From a virus: DNA of 42,148 nucleotides. How positions within the stretch are numbered: the first letter of the stretch is position 1; every line of letters starts with the position of its first letter. The DNA lies in the IMG/VR virus record IMGVR_UViG_3300024054_000029, positions 1 to 42,148 of that record. One strand, given 5' to 3'. Below, one piece after another: positions 29,364 through 37,565 of this stretch. Below the pieces are notes generated by a model that was not told the origin of the DNA, made no database searches, and saw nothing but the letters and a program-made list of their open reading frames with translations. The translations under genes were made by a program, and so were the position numbers.

Positions 29364-31682
29364 TTAAATTGTGCAAGATTCACAATGTTCTTCTTCAGCG
29401 GTTAAGTACTCTTGTTGATGCTCAGTATTTTGTTCCGCATTAGATTTTACATTTTTTAAATGTTGGTCTTCAATACTATCATCTGTTTTCATATCATACA
29501 TATTCAAATAGTAGTTTGTTTTTAACCCTGCCTTGTATGAATGAAACCAATCTGAAATAACTACTTGTAAAGGAAGCTCGTGATTTTCATAGTTCATTGG
29601 ATTGTATGACCAGTTTGCAGAAATTGCTTGATCAAAAAACTTCTGCATCGCACCAACAATGTTAATGTAACCAGAGTTTGATTTCATTTCCCAAAGTAAA
29701 GTATACTGATTTTTCAACTTTTCAAATTGTGGAACAATTTGCTTAATAACTCCTTTCTTTGATTTTTTAACTGAAAGTAGGGCGCGTGGCGGTTCAATAC
29801 CATTAGTTGAATTTGTAACAAGACTTGAACTTTCAACTGGCGCTTGCGCTGTTAAAGTCGAATTTCTTAATCCATATTTTTTAATATTATCGCGAAGTTC
29901 TTCCCAATTCAACTCAAGGTAACCATCACCAATTAAGGCATCGATATCTTTTTTATAAGTATCAACTGGTAAAATTCCACGAGAATATTTTGTACGATTA
30001 AAGTATGCGCAAGGACCAATTTCTTGAGCAAGCTTATTTGATGCTTTTAGTAAATAATACTGGGTCGCTTCAGCTAAACGGTGAACTAAAATTGCAGCTT
30101 CTTTTTCCTCGTAACCACGCTTACATTTTGCAAGATAATGAGCTAAACCTGTAAAACCAATTCCAAGAGAACGACGTAGTTTTGTGATTTCTGCAGCCTT
30201 AACAGGATAATCCTGATAATCAATTAGAGCGTCAAGCGCGCGAACTGCAAGTTCGCAAACATATTCAAGCTCATTAGACTTAATAAGTCCAACATTTAAA
30301 GATGAAAGAATACAAAGCGCAATTTCGCCTTCTTCATCATCCATGGATTTTATTGGTGCGGTAGGAAGACTAATTTCTGTGCAGAGATTAGTCATATAAA
30401 TTTTATCAAGAAATGAACTATGATCGTTAAAATGATCAATGTTCATTAAATAGATTCTACCGGTTTCAATTCGCTCCTTTAGAATATCAATAAAAAGCTG
30501 ACGAGCCTTTATTTTCTTTTTTACTTTACTTTTATCCTTTTCATATTTACAATAGAGCTCATCAAAAGCCGAAGTTCCAAAAGCTTCATAAAGTCCAGGA
30601 ACCTCATGAGGTGAGAACAGACTGATTTCACCGTCGGAAATAAATCGTTCGTAGAATAGCTTGCTAAGAGAAATGCAGTAGTCGAGCTTTCTAACACGAG
30701 AATCTTCAGTTCCCTTATTGTTCTTCAAAACGATAATGTCCTCAATTTCCTGATGCCAGATTGGGAAGTTGATTGTGCCGTTGCCGCCGCGAATTCCGTT
30801 TTGAGAACAAGAACGAACTGTAGATTCAAATACCTTTAAAAATGGAATTACACCAGTATGTAAAACTTCACCATCTCTAATCTTTGAGTTTATGCCTCTA
30901 ATGCGGCCAAAATTTATACCAAGACCAGCGCGCCTAGCAATATACTTTCCAACAGCAGTGTTGGAACTGAAAATGGAGTCGAGAGAATCTCCGACATCAA
31001 TAAGTACACAAGAAGCAAACTGACGTATGGGCGTACGAACCCCAGCCAAGACAGGAGTTGGTAAATTAATCTTGAAAGTTGAAAGTGCGTCATAATAGTC
31101 TTTTACGTATTTTAAACGAGTTTCGGCAGGGTATTCAGCAAATAAAGTAGCGGCAACGAGCAAGAACATAAATTGTGGAGTTTCAAAAATTTGTTTAGTT
31201 CCACGGTCTTGTACAAGGTACTTATCAACAAGTTGTTGCAATCCAGCATAGGTAAAATCAAGATCACGCTCATGCTTAATGAAGGTGTTTAATTTTTTTA
31301 ACTCAGTTGGAGTGTATTTTTTCAAAATCTCAGCATCATAAACTCCTACTGAAATATTTCGCTCTAGCAATTCTGTCAATGAAAAGTACTCAAAGCGACC
31401 AAATACTTGCTTACGAAGTGACCAAAGAAGAAGACGAGCGGCGGCGTACTGATAATTCGGCGTTTCTAATGAAATTAAATCTGACGCAGATTTTATTAAA
31501 ATATTTTGAATTTCATCAGTTGTCATCCCATTTTTAAACTGTAAGTTTGAAGTCATCTCAATTTGAGAAGCAGAAACTCCATTTAGACCTTCGCAGCTCT
31601 GCTCGACGACAAAGTGCATTTTTTCTAAATTGAGAGCTTCACGATTTCCATTTCTTTTTATTATAAAGATTTCATTTGTCAT
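29364..31682 (-). CDS. nrdA: Ribonucleotide reductase large subunit, class Ia
   Basis: 772 residues. Reduces ribonucleoside diphosphates. N-terminal ATP-cone (IFIIKRNGNREALNLEKMHF), catalytic 10-stranded barrel with LPTPVLAGVRTPIRQFASC, NLCTEI and the radical-transfer Tyr region, and a C-terminal CESC pair that shuttles electrons from glutaredoxin. Forms an operon with NrdB, and both are of normal length with no intron or split. Confidence 0.95.
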   Translation of the reverse strand: MTNEIFIIKRNGNREALNLEKMHFVVEQSCEGLNGVSASQIEMTSNLQFKNGMTTDEIQNILIKSASDLISLETPNYQYAAARLLLWSLRKQVFGRFEYFSLTELLERNISVGVYDAEILKKYTPTELKKLNTFIKHERDLDFTYAGLQQLVDKYLVQDRGTKQIFETPQFMFLLVAATLFAEYPAETRLKYVKDYYDALSTFKINLPTPVLAGVRTPIRQFASCVLIDVGDSLDSIFSSNTAVGKYIARRAGLGINFGRIRGINSKIRDGEVLHTGVIPFLKVFESTVRSCSQNGIRGGNGTINFPIWHQEIEDIIVLKNNKGTEDSRVRKLDYCISLSKLFYERFISDGEISLFSPHEVPGLYEAFGTSAFDELYCKYEKDKSKVKKKIKARQLFIDILKERIETGRIYLMNIDHFNDHSSFLDKIYMTNLCTEISLPTAPIKSMDDEEGEIALCILSSLNVGLIKSNELEYVCELAVRALDALIDYQDYPVKAAEITKLRRSLGIGFTGLAHYLAKCKRGYEEKEAAILVHRLAEATQYYLLKASNKLAQEIGPCAYFNRTKYSRGILPVDTYKKDIDALIGDGYLELNWEELRDNIKKYGLRNSTLTAQAPVESSSLVTNSTNGIEPPRALLSVKKSKKGVIKQIVPQFEKLKNQYTLLWEMKSNSGYINIVGAMQKFFDQAISANWSYNPMNYENHELPLQVVISDWFHSYKAGLKTNYYLNMYDMKTDDSIEDQHLKNVKSNAEQNTEHQQEYLTAEEEHCESCTI

Positions 31683-31722
31683 TATTATGTCCTTACTAAG
31701 TAAAGCCTAGGTTAACTACATT

Positions 31723-31750
31723 ATTATATCAAAGATATCAGAAATTGTAA
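31723..31750 (-). promoter_or_regulatory. Early-type promoter of nrdA
   Basis: TATAAT at 31723-31728, TTACAA at 31745-31750, 16-nt spacer. The 40-nt leader holds AAGGACA as ribosome-binding site. Confidence 0.55.
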
Positions 31751-31755
31751 TCAAC

Positions 31756-32337
31756 TCATGAAAGCAGCGAACGTATGCTTTCAACTCGAGATAACCAACC
31801 ATTCAAGAATCTATTTTGTGAAGGATTTCGTAAAGCTAAATTTTTAAAAAAACGAGAACGTATATCTAAGTAATTTTTTATGGCTTTATTTTCATCAATC
31901 GATTGAGCAGCCGCTAACGTACCTTTTCCAAAAAGACCGTCTGCTTTACAGCCTATTGCTTCTTGAAGCATCTTAATGCCTCGGCCGTTACCATGGTTGA
32001 CGCACGCGTCAAAATGAACAATACCTAAATTAGCAGGCAAATCATCAGCGTGACCAGCTTGCCAATATCCTCTTTCATAAACACCCATTGCCTGTTCCAA
32101 AGTTAACGTTTTTATATTAAGAGACGGGTGTGAGTTTTTTGCGATGCCAAACTTTGTTTCGCCGCCCCGGTCAGCCGCGTCATTAACATATCCGGTTTTT
32201 CGTTGTTGCTCTTTAGTTCCACAGGCACCTATAATTACATCTGGATCTGTTGGGTTAAAACGTGGCCCAACTTCATATTTCATTGAAAAATTAAAAGCTT
32301 TAACAAAGGCTGGAGAAAAGTCGTGTTCTGAAGGCAT
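31756..32337 (-). CDS. Endolysin, GH108-type muramidase with peptidoglycan-binding domain
   Basis: 193 residues. Degrades the peptidoglycan at lysis. KYEVG (Glu 22) and DRGGETKFGIA (56-66) form the catalytic motif of GH108 lysozymes, in which EGG and DRGG are typical. The C-terminal half (about 110-180) has the PG_binding_3 pattern ALQE...DGLFGKGT. No signal peptide, so export would need a holin; no adjacent gene is clearly one. TATAAATA late promoter directly upstream. Confidence 0.9.
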   Translation of the reverse strand: MPSEHDFSPAFVKAFNFSMKYEVGPRFNPTDPDVIIGACGTKEQQRKTGYVNDAADRGGETKFGIAKNSHPSLNIKTLTLEQAMGVYERGYWQAGHADDLPANLGIVHFDACVNHGNGRGIKMLQEAIGCKADGLFGKGTLAAAQSIDENKAIKNYLDIRSRFFKNLALRNPSQNRFLNGWLSRVESIRSLLS

Positions 32338-32344
32338 AAATGCT

Positions 32345-32388
32345 CCCTATCATGATGTATTATTTGAGGAATGATAGGGCTATTTATA
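32345..32388 (-). promoter_or_regulatory. Late promoter of the endolysin with abutting inverted repeat
   Basis: TATAAATA at 32381-32388, one base away from a 9-bp inverted repeat CCCTATCAT (32345-32353) / ATGATAGGG (32371-32379). Confidence 0.7.
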
Positions 32389-32414
32389 CAGCTTCAAAGC
32401 AGCATTTTTAAAGC

Positions 32415-32951
32415 TTAGTAGCTAAGAATATTACCTATTGTTAATCCATTCAAATACTTATGTAAATCATGTGGACCAATTGAAACGCCGACGTGAACTT
32501 CATTATTTACATTATCAAAGTGAGCATTTGCTAAACCTGCTGGGTGACAGAGCGCATGCTGTTTTTGAACCATTGGATGAACTAAGCTAATATTTTCATT
32601 TTCATGAAAATCTATAATGTTAATTTTTGCTGTTCTTTGCTTTTGATCATGCGGTGAAGGTGTCATTAATACAGCGTACGATGGTTGATGAGCACAACTT
32701 GCAATTGGAACAGTATCAACCATGCTAGTTTCAGGATCAATAATTAAAATATGCCAAGAACTAGGCATCATGAAATTAAAATTATTGATTTCAACAGAAA
32801 CTGCGTTGCCAATTGTATCTTCAAAGTATGTAAACGGTTTGAGAATAAAATCAGCTAAAGTTGCGCTAAATGCCCAAAAGTATTTTACAGCAATTGGTGA
32901 ATCTGTAGATTCAATAATATAAGGTTTATTTATTTCAGGAAAACATAACAT
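32415..32951 (-). CDS. Unknown protein
   Basis: 178 residues, beta-rich, with three cysteines and several His/Met; begins MLCFPEINKPYIIESTDSPI. It follows UvsW by one base, so it is co-transcribed with the recombination genes. No known motif. Confidence 0.58.
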   Translation of the reverse strand: MLCFPEINKPYIIESTDSPIAVKYFWAFSATLADFILKPFTYFEDTIGNAVSVEINNFNFMMPSSWHILIIDPETSMVDTVPIASCAHQPSYAVLMTPSPHDQKQRTAKINIIDFHENENISLVHPMVQKQHALCHPAGLANAHFDNVNNEVHVGVSIGPHDLHKYLNGLTIGNILSY

Positions 32952-32952
32952 G

Positions 32953-34356
32953 TCAGTTTCTTATTTTATAATTAACTAAAGGAAGAAGTGTGTATTGTGC
33001 TGCTTTAAAATATTTCTTACGTTCTCTAAAGTGCTTTTTTGACCACTTAAGAGAGCTATGTAAATCTACTACATGAACTTTTTTCTTGTCATGCGCAAGT
33101 CGTGTTCCACGACCAACTGATTGTATTGCTTTAATGAATGATTTTCCGCCATCAATCATAACTTCGCAAAACACCCTATTGATTGAAATGCCAGTTGACG
33201 CAATACCAAACGTGGCAATTACAATTAAGTTATTTTCAGTTTCAAAAAGATCATAATTTTCTTTTCGTTCTTCTTTTTCAGAAGCGCCGTAGAGGAAAAC
33301 ACTTCCGTCAATTAACTTTTGCAGTTTCTTGCCGAATTGAATTGAGCTAACTAACACAAGGGTGTTTCCATAAGTTTCAGCTTTTGCAATGATTAAATCC
33401 GCAATAAAATCTATTCTACTTGGAGACTTAGCTAAGTAAGCTCGCTCTGAAGCGTAATCAATGAACTCCTCATCCACGTTTTCTTTTAACTCAACAGGCT
33501 CAATTTCAACTTCAGCTAGATAACCATTTTCAATTAACCAACTAGCTGGTATTTCAGTTAAAATATCTCCAATTGAAGAATAAAGTGAAAGCTTATCAAC
33601 TTCAGGTTTTGGAAATGTTCCAGTTACTCCATATCTAAATGGAATATGAACTCCATTTTCATTCATTAACTTTTGAGCTACATTAGCGGCGGCGCCGTGT
33701 ACTTCGTCCCAAACAAAACATTGAAAAAAACTTAACAAATGAGGGTTGTTTTGAAGTGCTTGCCACGTGCCCACTACATGCTGGTGATCAATTTCTTTTT
33801 TATCACCACAATAAATGCCAACATCTAGCCCGCAGATTTCATACCAATCAGCTGTTTGTCGTACTAAATCAGCTGATGGAACTACTGTTATTGTTCTGTA
33901 CCCTGAGCGACCATAAGTGTCACAAAGCGCAGCGCAAATAAGTGATTTACCAGCTCCAGTTCCAGCAATAATAAATCCTGAGGTTGCATCAATGGCAAGA
34001 TTAACAGCTTCTACTTGATAAGGTCTAAGTTTTATCTTTTCATTTGCAAAGAAGTTTTCACAAACTAAAGCTGGAATATTTTCAATTGGTTTTCGTTCAT
34101 CTCTTAACTCAATATCATAGTCCCAAGCTGCCAACATTGGAACAATGGTAGTTAATAGTCGATAGTAAGTTTTACCAGTTTGTTTGTTAAAAAATCTGAT
34201 TCTACCATCCCAGCGTCCAAGCTTATATTGTGGGCTCCAAAAGTAACCATCTTTGTGAGGCCCCAACTTATCCCAGAGGACCTCAGCGTGTGACGGTTTT
34301 AACCCAGAGATAATACACCAAACTTCATCTTTAACTGTAATGTAACACTTTATCAC
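32953..34356 (-). CDS. uvsW: UvsW-like ATP-dependent DNA helicase
   Basis: 467 residues. SF2 helicase. N-terminal DNA-binding segment, Walker A GTGAGKS (about 132-138), motif II DEVH (in VWDEVHGAA), then the second RecA lobe with ATFGIASTGI (motif V) and SVGRGTRL (motif VI). In T4, UvsW remodels forks, unwinds R-loops and shifts replication to the recombination mode. It lies with UvsX and UvsY. Start overlaps the UvsY stop by 4 nt. Confidence 0.92.
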   Translation of the reverse strand: MIKCYITVKDEVWCIISGLKPSHAEVLWDKLGPHKDGYFWSPQYKLGRWDGRIRFFNKQTGKTYYRLLTTIVPMLAAWDYDIELRDERKPIENIPALVCENFFANEKIKLRPYQVEAVNLAIDATSGFIIAGTGAGKSLICAALCDTYGRSGYRTITVVPSADLVRQTADWYEICGLDVGIYCGDKKEIDHQHVVGTWQALQNNPHLLSFFQCFVWDEVHGAAANVAQKLMNENGVHIPFRYGVTGTFPKPEVDKLSLYSSIGDILTEIPASWLIENGYLAEVEIEPVELKENVDEEFIDYASERAYLAKSPSRIDFIADLIIAKAETYGNTLVLVSSIQFGKKLQKLIDGSVFLYGASEKEERKENYDLFETENNLIVIATFGIASTGISINRVFCEVMIDGGKSFIKAIQSVGRGTRLAHDKKKVHVVDLHSSLKWSKKHFRERKKYFKAAQYTLLPLVNYKIRN

Positions 34357-34805
34357 AGGATAACGTCTTGCAATTCTGCAATTCTTAATTTTGTTATGTC
34401 GCTAATTCGCCAACTCCAAGTTTCTAGAGCGGCAACAATTGATTCAGCTTTTCTTCTAAGAAGAGTAACCTCTAGTCCAAGTTCAGCCCAACTTATAACA
34501 TCCTTATCGCCAGGTACATAGGCCTTGATATCTGATGGTTGAAGGGCTCTGTTTGAACCTTCTTTAAACTTACGATACGCGTCAGACTCAGCTTTTTCCT
34601 TTTTAATAAGGAGAAATTGTTCTAGAGTTTTTAACTCATCAGCTATTTGACGATAACGAACTAAGTTACTAGGTAACTCACGGTGTAGCGTTTCAATTCG
34701 CTTACCCTCAATATCAAAGATAGGCGCCGCCTCATCAATTTTATCTGAATAATCAAGTATTTTATGAACTAGTAATTCATTATTTTTTATGATATCATGA
34801 AACAT
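34353..34805 (-). CDS. uvsY: UvsY-like recombination mediator
   Basis: 150 residues from ATG 34805. In T4, UvsY helps UvsX replace gp32 on single-stranded DNA. Long helices with Arg/Glu, then PGDKDVISWAELGLEVTLLR and a helical C terminus (ALETWSWRISDITKLRIAELQ), which line up with the T4 UvsY C-terminal part. Similarity is weak, so the call leans on size and on its place between UvsX and UvsW. Confidence 0.7.
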   Translation of the reverse strand: MFHDIIKNNELLVHKILDYSDKIDEAAPIFDIEGKRIETLHRELPSNLVRYRQIADELKTLEQFLLIKKEKAESDAYRKFKEGSNRALQPSDIKAYVPGDKDVISWAELGLEVTLLRRKAESIVAALETWSWRISDITKLRIAELQDVIL

Positions 34806-35061
34806 ATTGAGAATCAACAATAAAAGTATCTAACGTAGTATCGAATTTAACAACGCTTTCTACGAGAATGGTGTAGCTTATAAAATCAATATACACTAAA
34901 ATGTCTTGAATTTCTACAATAGCGTCAGCAATATCCGGCAATTCAACTTCATCAATTTGAACAATACTAAATTCATCGTTATTATTAATTTCTATTCGGA
35001 ATTTTTTAATTCCTGTTTCTTGTAACTTTTCGATTGCACTAGTATCAAAAAGCAAGCTCAT
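34795..35061 (-). CDS. Unknown acidic protein
   Basis: 88 residues from ATG 35061, chosen because GGAG is spaced 7 nt. Acidic and Ile/Val-rich (VQIDEVELPDIADAIVEIQD), probably alpha/beta. Overlaps UvsY by 11 nt. In T4 a few small genes also sit here, but no homology is claimed. Confidence 0.55.
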   Translation of the reverse strand: MSLLFDTSAIEKLQETGIKKFRIEINNNDEFSIVQIDEVELPDIADAIVEIQDILVYIDFISYTILVESVVKFDTTLDTFIVDSQYVS

Positions 35062-35080
35062 AAAAAGCTCCACGTAAAAT

Positions 35081-35099
35081 GAAGCTCTTTACGAGCTTC
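35081..35099 (-). terminator. Weak terminator-like hairpin
   Basis: GAAGCTC / GAGCTTC, 7-bp stem with 5-base loop, then ATTTTA on the minus strand. Confidence 0.45.
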
Positions 35100-35109
35100 C
35101 AAGTTAGAA

Positions 35110-35316
35110 TTATTTTTCAGTTAGATTATCGACTACTTCTTTTAACTTTTTATTTAATTTGGCGCGGGTGTGAAAAACTTCACGACGTTGTCCAACGCTA
35201 GATAATTCATCTGCATTTCCAGCATTTTCAAAAGTTGGGTAGTTTAAAATAAAACCGCCGTTTACAATTTCAATTACAACTTCAACATTGTAAAAATCAA
35301 GGTCCTTTCGTTTCAT
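35110..35316 (-). CDS. Unknown small protein
   Basis: 68 residues, begins MKRKDLDFYNVEVVIEIVNG. A beta-like N-terminal half and a charged helix at the end. Overlaps the UvsX stop by 4 nt. Unknown. Confidence 0.52.
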   Translation of the reverse strand: MKRKDLDFYNVEVVIEIVNGGFILNYPTFENAGNADELSSVGQRREVFHTRAKLNKKLKEVVDNLTEK

Positions 35317-36380
35317 TGGATTGCCTCCGTTTGTAGTTCTTGTTCAGGGTCTTCTGACATTGAGTCTATGAGTGTTGTTATGGCTATTTCTTCACCGGTT
35401 ATTTTTGGGTGACTCAACATTTTTGAGACCAACTCTTCATTTAGCTGTTTTGATTGAAACTTGATTTGTTCATCAGGCATAACTAATGTTTTCCAGGCAC
35501 CTGCAGAAGTTACAATCCCAGCTGCTTCCATAAGATCAAGAAATCCAGAATAAGGACTCATTCCCTTTGTGTACGGAACATCGACTTCAACTCGACTACC
35601 AAGTTTTGCAAAGCGTGATTTAAAACATTCTACTCTCATGCGAATACCAAGAACTTCGCCGGCCTCTCTTAATTTAAGCTTCGTGATAAGCAGGATTTGA
35701 GAAACAGAGTAACGAATTGCATTATTGATAATCCAATTACCTTCACCGTTTAGCAAATCAGAGTTTGCGTAAACTTGATGTGTAACAATCATTGCCATCG
35801 GCAATCGCTTTATTCGTGAAACAGCAGTTCTAAGCATGTGCTTTGACTGCTTGGCTCGCTGTCCTTGATCGCCTTTTTGAACGCCTGATTCAAAGTGAGA
35901 AACTTCAGAATCTGTCAAAAGCATATCAAGTGAATCAAGTGCTATTACAACTTTAGGCGAGTTAGGATTATCCTTGCCGTATTCCTTTTCATAACTCTGA
36001 ATAAAATCTGAAATTACAGAAACAACATCAGAGAATAGCGTTACGCCAACGTACATGAGCTTATCAGGTGATGTATCAATTCCGATAGCTGACATAAAGT
36101 TATCATCAAGAGCATTTTCGGAATCAAGAACTAAAACAAATGCTCCTTGCTTCTGAGCATCTCGTAAAATGTTACAAAGTAAAAATGATTTACCGGCACC
36201 AGATGGACCAGCTAAACATGTAATTCTACCTTGTGGAATGCCTTTGGTAAAAGAACCAGACATAATTTTATTAATCGCGTAATTTCCGGTATTATACCAA
36301 AAATCAGGCGGTCCGAATGACGTATAAACTGTTTCTAGTTTATCAATCGTCTTTTTAAATTTATTCAAAAATGGTAACAT
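35313..36380 (-). CDS. uvsX: UvsX recombinase (RecA family)
   Basis: 355 residues from ATG 36380 (GGAG 6 nt upstream; a TTG six codons earlier is rejected). Pairs single-stranded DNA with duplex DNA. Walker A GPSGAGKS (58-65), FVLVLDSENALDD, Walker B VVIALDSLDML, then QGQRAKQSKHML (DNA-binding loop L1 region) and IVTHQVY (L2). The layout follows T4 UvsX rather than bacterial RecA. Confidence 0.94.
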   Translation of the reverse strand: MLPFLNKFKKTIDKLETVYTSFGPPDFWYNTGNYAINKIMSGSFTKGIPQGRITCLAGPSGAGKSFLLCNILRDAQKQGAFVLVLDSENALDDNFMSAIGIDTSPDKLMYVGVTLFSDVVSVISDFIQSYEKEYGKDNPNSPKVVIALDSLDMLLTDSEVSHFESGVQKGDQGQRAKQSKHMLRTAVSRIKRLPMAMIVTHQVYANSDLLNGEGNWIINNAIRYSVSQILLITKLKLREAGEVLGIRMRVECFKSRFAKLGSRVEVDVPYTKGMSPYSGFLDLMEAAGIVTSAGAWKTLVMPDEQIKFQSKQLNEELVSKMLSHPKITGEEIAITTLIDSMSEDPEQELQTEAIQ

Positions 36381-36390
36381 AACAAGCTCC

Positions 36391-36419
36391 AAAGGCAAAG
36401 CATTAAATGCTTTGCCTTT
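36391..36419 (-). terminator. Strong hairpin between gp32 and uvsX
   Basis: Perfect 14-bp inverted repeat AAAGGCAAAGCATT / AATGCTTTGCCTTT. The Shine-Dalgarno of uvsX begins at its base, so opening of the stem could affect uvsX translation. Confidence 0.65.
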
Positions 36420-36433
36420 TAATTCCTAAGTTT

Positions 36434-37330
36434 TTACTCGGCTGTCTGACGTGCTGCCTTGCGGTTCTTTAATCTTTCAAGAACAGCTGAAGCTTTGCTT
36501 GTATTATTTTCAGCTGAATCAAATTTATCATCATTTGATTCAGAAGCATTAAATTGTGACGGAGCAGAAGATTCTGTAGTTTCAGTTTTTAAACTTGATG
36601 TCGTACTTGAATCATCAGGAATTTCATGACCAGAATCTGTATCGCCTTCATAACTTGCGCCAGTTTGATCAGCGAGAAGCATGTTTGCAACAGTATCATA
36701 ATCCATGTACGGTGTACGATATTCAGATAGATCATATCGAGTTAAACTCTCAATAAGAGAGTCGTCAAGAGGAGTTTGCTTTGGTGAAAATGTTGAAGTT
36801 CCGTAATCTGACCACTTACCAGACTTTGTCTTCTTGATGCGAAAATTGTAACCAGCTTTCATATCATCTGGACTTTCTTCAAGATCACCAGATTTAAATC
36901 CAGCTTGAATTGCTTTGAAAATCTTTGGGCCAAATTCAATAAGCTTTACTAGGTCAGAATCGTTAGTCTCAATTGGAGATTCAACTACGATGACTTGTCC
37001 GATATAGGACTTTTTCTTATAGTACTTGTAACCAAGATCTTCGTTTTTCTCATTGTAATACTTACGAGAGAGTTCACAAATAGGACATTTTTCGCCATAC
37101 ATTGACAAACAAGGAACGCGCTTTCTTTCACCGTTGATGGTGAGCTCATGTTGAAGATTTTCTACTAGAAAACCTAATGGATTGCTTTCGTTGCGATCAG
37201 GAAGAAAACGAACAACTGTAGTTGTGTCATCTTCCATTTTCCAGAATGGAAAAAACTTTTTGTATGGTGATTCGGAATTAGCAGATTTGTTGTAATTTCC
37301 AGTTAAACGGGTAAAACGTTCTGATGCCAT
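36434..37330 (-). CDS. 32: Single-stranded DNA-binding protein (gp32)
   Basis: 298 residues. Basic N terminus (cooperativity region), then the core with zinc ligands from HELTINGERKRVPC...EKCPICEL (His, Cys, Cys, Cys, as in T4 His64-Cys77-Cys87-Cys90) and the aromatic DNA-binding face (LGYKYYKKKSY). The last 70 residues are an acidic, Ser-rich tail that ends in a basic stretch, as in gp32. Coats single-stranded DNA and recruits UvsY. The 160-nt leader is discussed separately. Confidence 0.93.
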   Translation of the reverse strand: MASERFTRLTGNYNKSANSESPYKKFFPFWKMEDDTTTVVRFLPDRNESNPLGFLVENLQHELTINGERKRVPCLSMYGEKCPICELSRKYYNEKNEDLGYKYYKKKSYIGQVIVVESPIETNDSDLVKLIEFGPKIFKAIQAGFKSGDLEESPDDMKAGYNFRIKKTKSGKWSDYGTSTFSPKQTPLDDSLIESLTRYDLSEYRTPYMDYDTVANMLLADQTGASYEGDTDSGHEIPDDSSTTSSLKTETTESSAPSQFNASESNDDKFDSAENNTSKASAVLERLKNRKAARQTAE

Positions 37331-37375
37331 GATAATATTCTCCTAAACAAAATAAACAAATAAACGTACAAATGA

Positions 37376-37407
37376 CACCTGTTTGGCAGGTGACAATGTT
37401 ATTTATA
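37376..37407 (-). promoter_or_regulatory. Late promoter of gene 32 with 5' hairpin
   Basis: TATAAATA at 37400-37407. The predicted start lies at the base of a 6-bp hairpin CACCTG / CAGGTG (37376-37392), so the late mRNA would begin with a stem. Confidence 0.65.
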
Positions 37408-37496
37408 GACTGTCAACAGTTTTTGTAGGACAACGGCAACAAAAGCCCAAATAAATTGGGCATATCAACAAGGGGAAGTCTTAGACAAAAGAGGAA

Positions 37497-37517
37497 GGGA
37501 ACCTATAATAGGTTCCC
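37497..37517 (-). terminator. Terminator-like hairpin before gene 32
   Basis: Perfect 10-bp repeat GGGAACCTAT / ATAGGTTCCC around one base. On the minus strand it is followed by TTCCTCTTTTG. It can terminate the upstream gene or form the 5' stem of the early gp32 mRNA. Confidence 0.6.
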
Positions 37518-37536
37518 TTATCAGCGGGTAAGTGTT

Positions 37537-37565
37537 ATTATAACAAGAAATCAGCTGTTGTACAC
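37537..37565 (-). promoter_or_regulatory. Early-type promoter of gene 32
   Basis: TATAAT at 37537-37542 and GTGTAC at 37560-37565, 17-nt spacer. The -35 lies in the last codons of the upstream gene. Confidence 0.6.

Larger units (their letters stand above)
37331..37550 (-). promoter_or_regulatory. gp32 leader region
   Basis: 220 bases without a gene on either strand. Contents in minus order: an early-type promoter (37537-37565), a 10-bp hairpin (37497-37517), a late promoter (37400-37407), a short hairpin (37376-37392) and the Shine-Dalgarno (AGGAGA, near 37342). T4 gp32 represses its own mRNA through a leader pseudoknot and an A/U-rich stretch. The A-rich run before the ATG here would suit the same control, but I could not place a pseudoknot. 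Confidence 0.55.
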
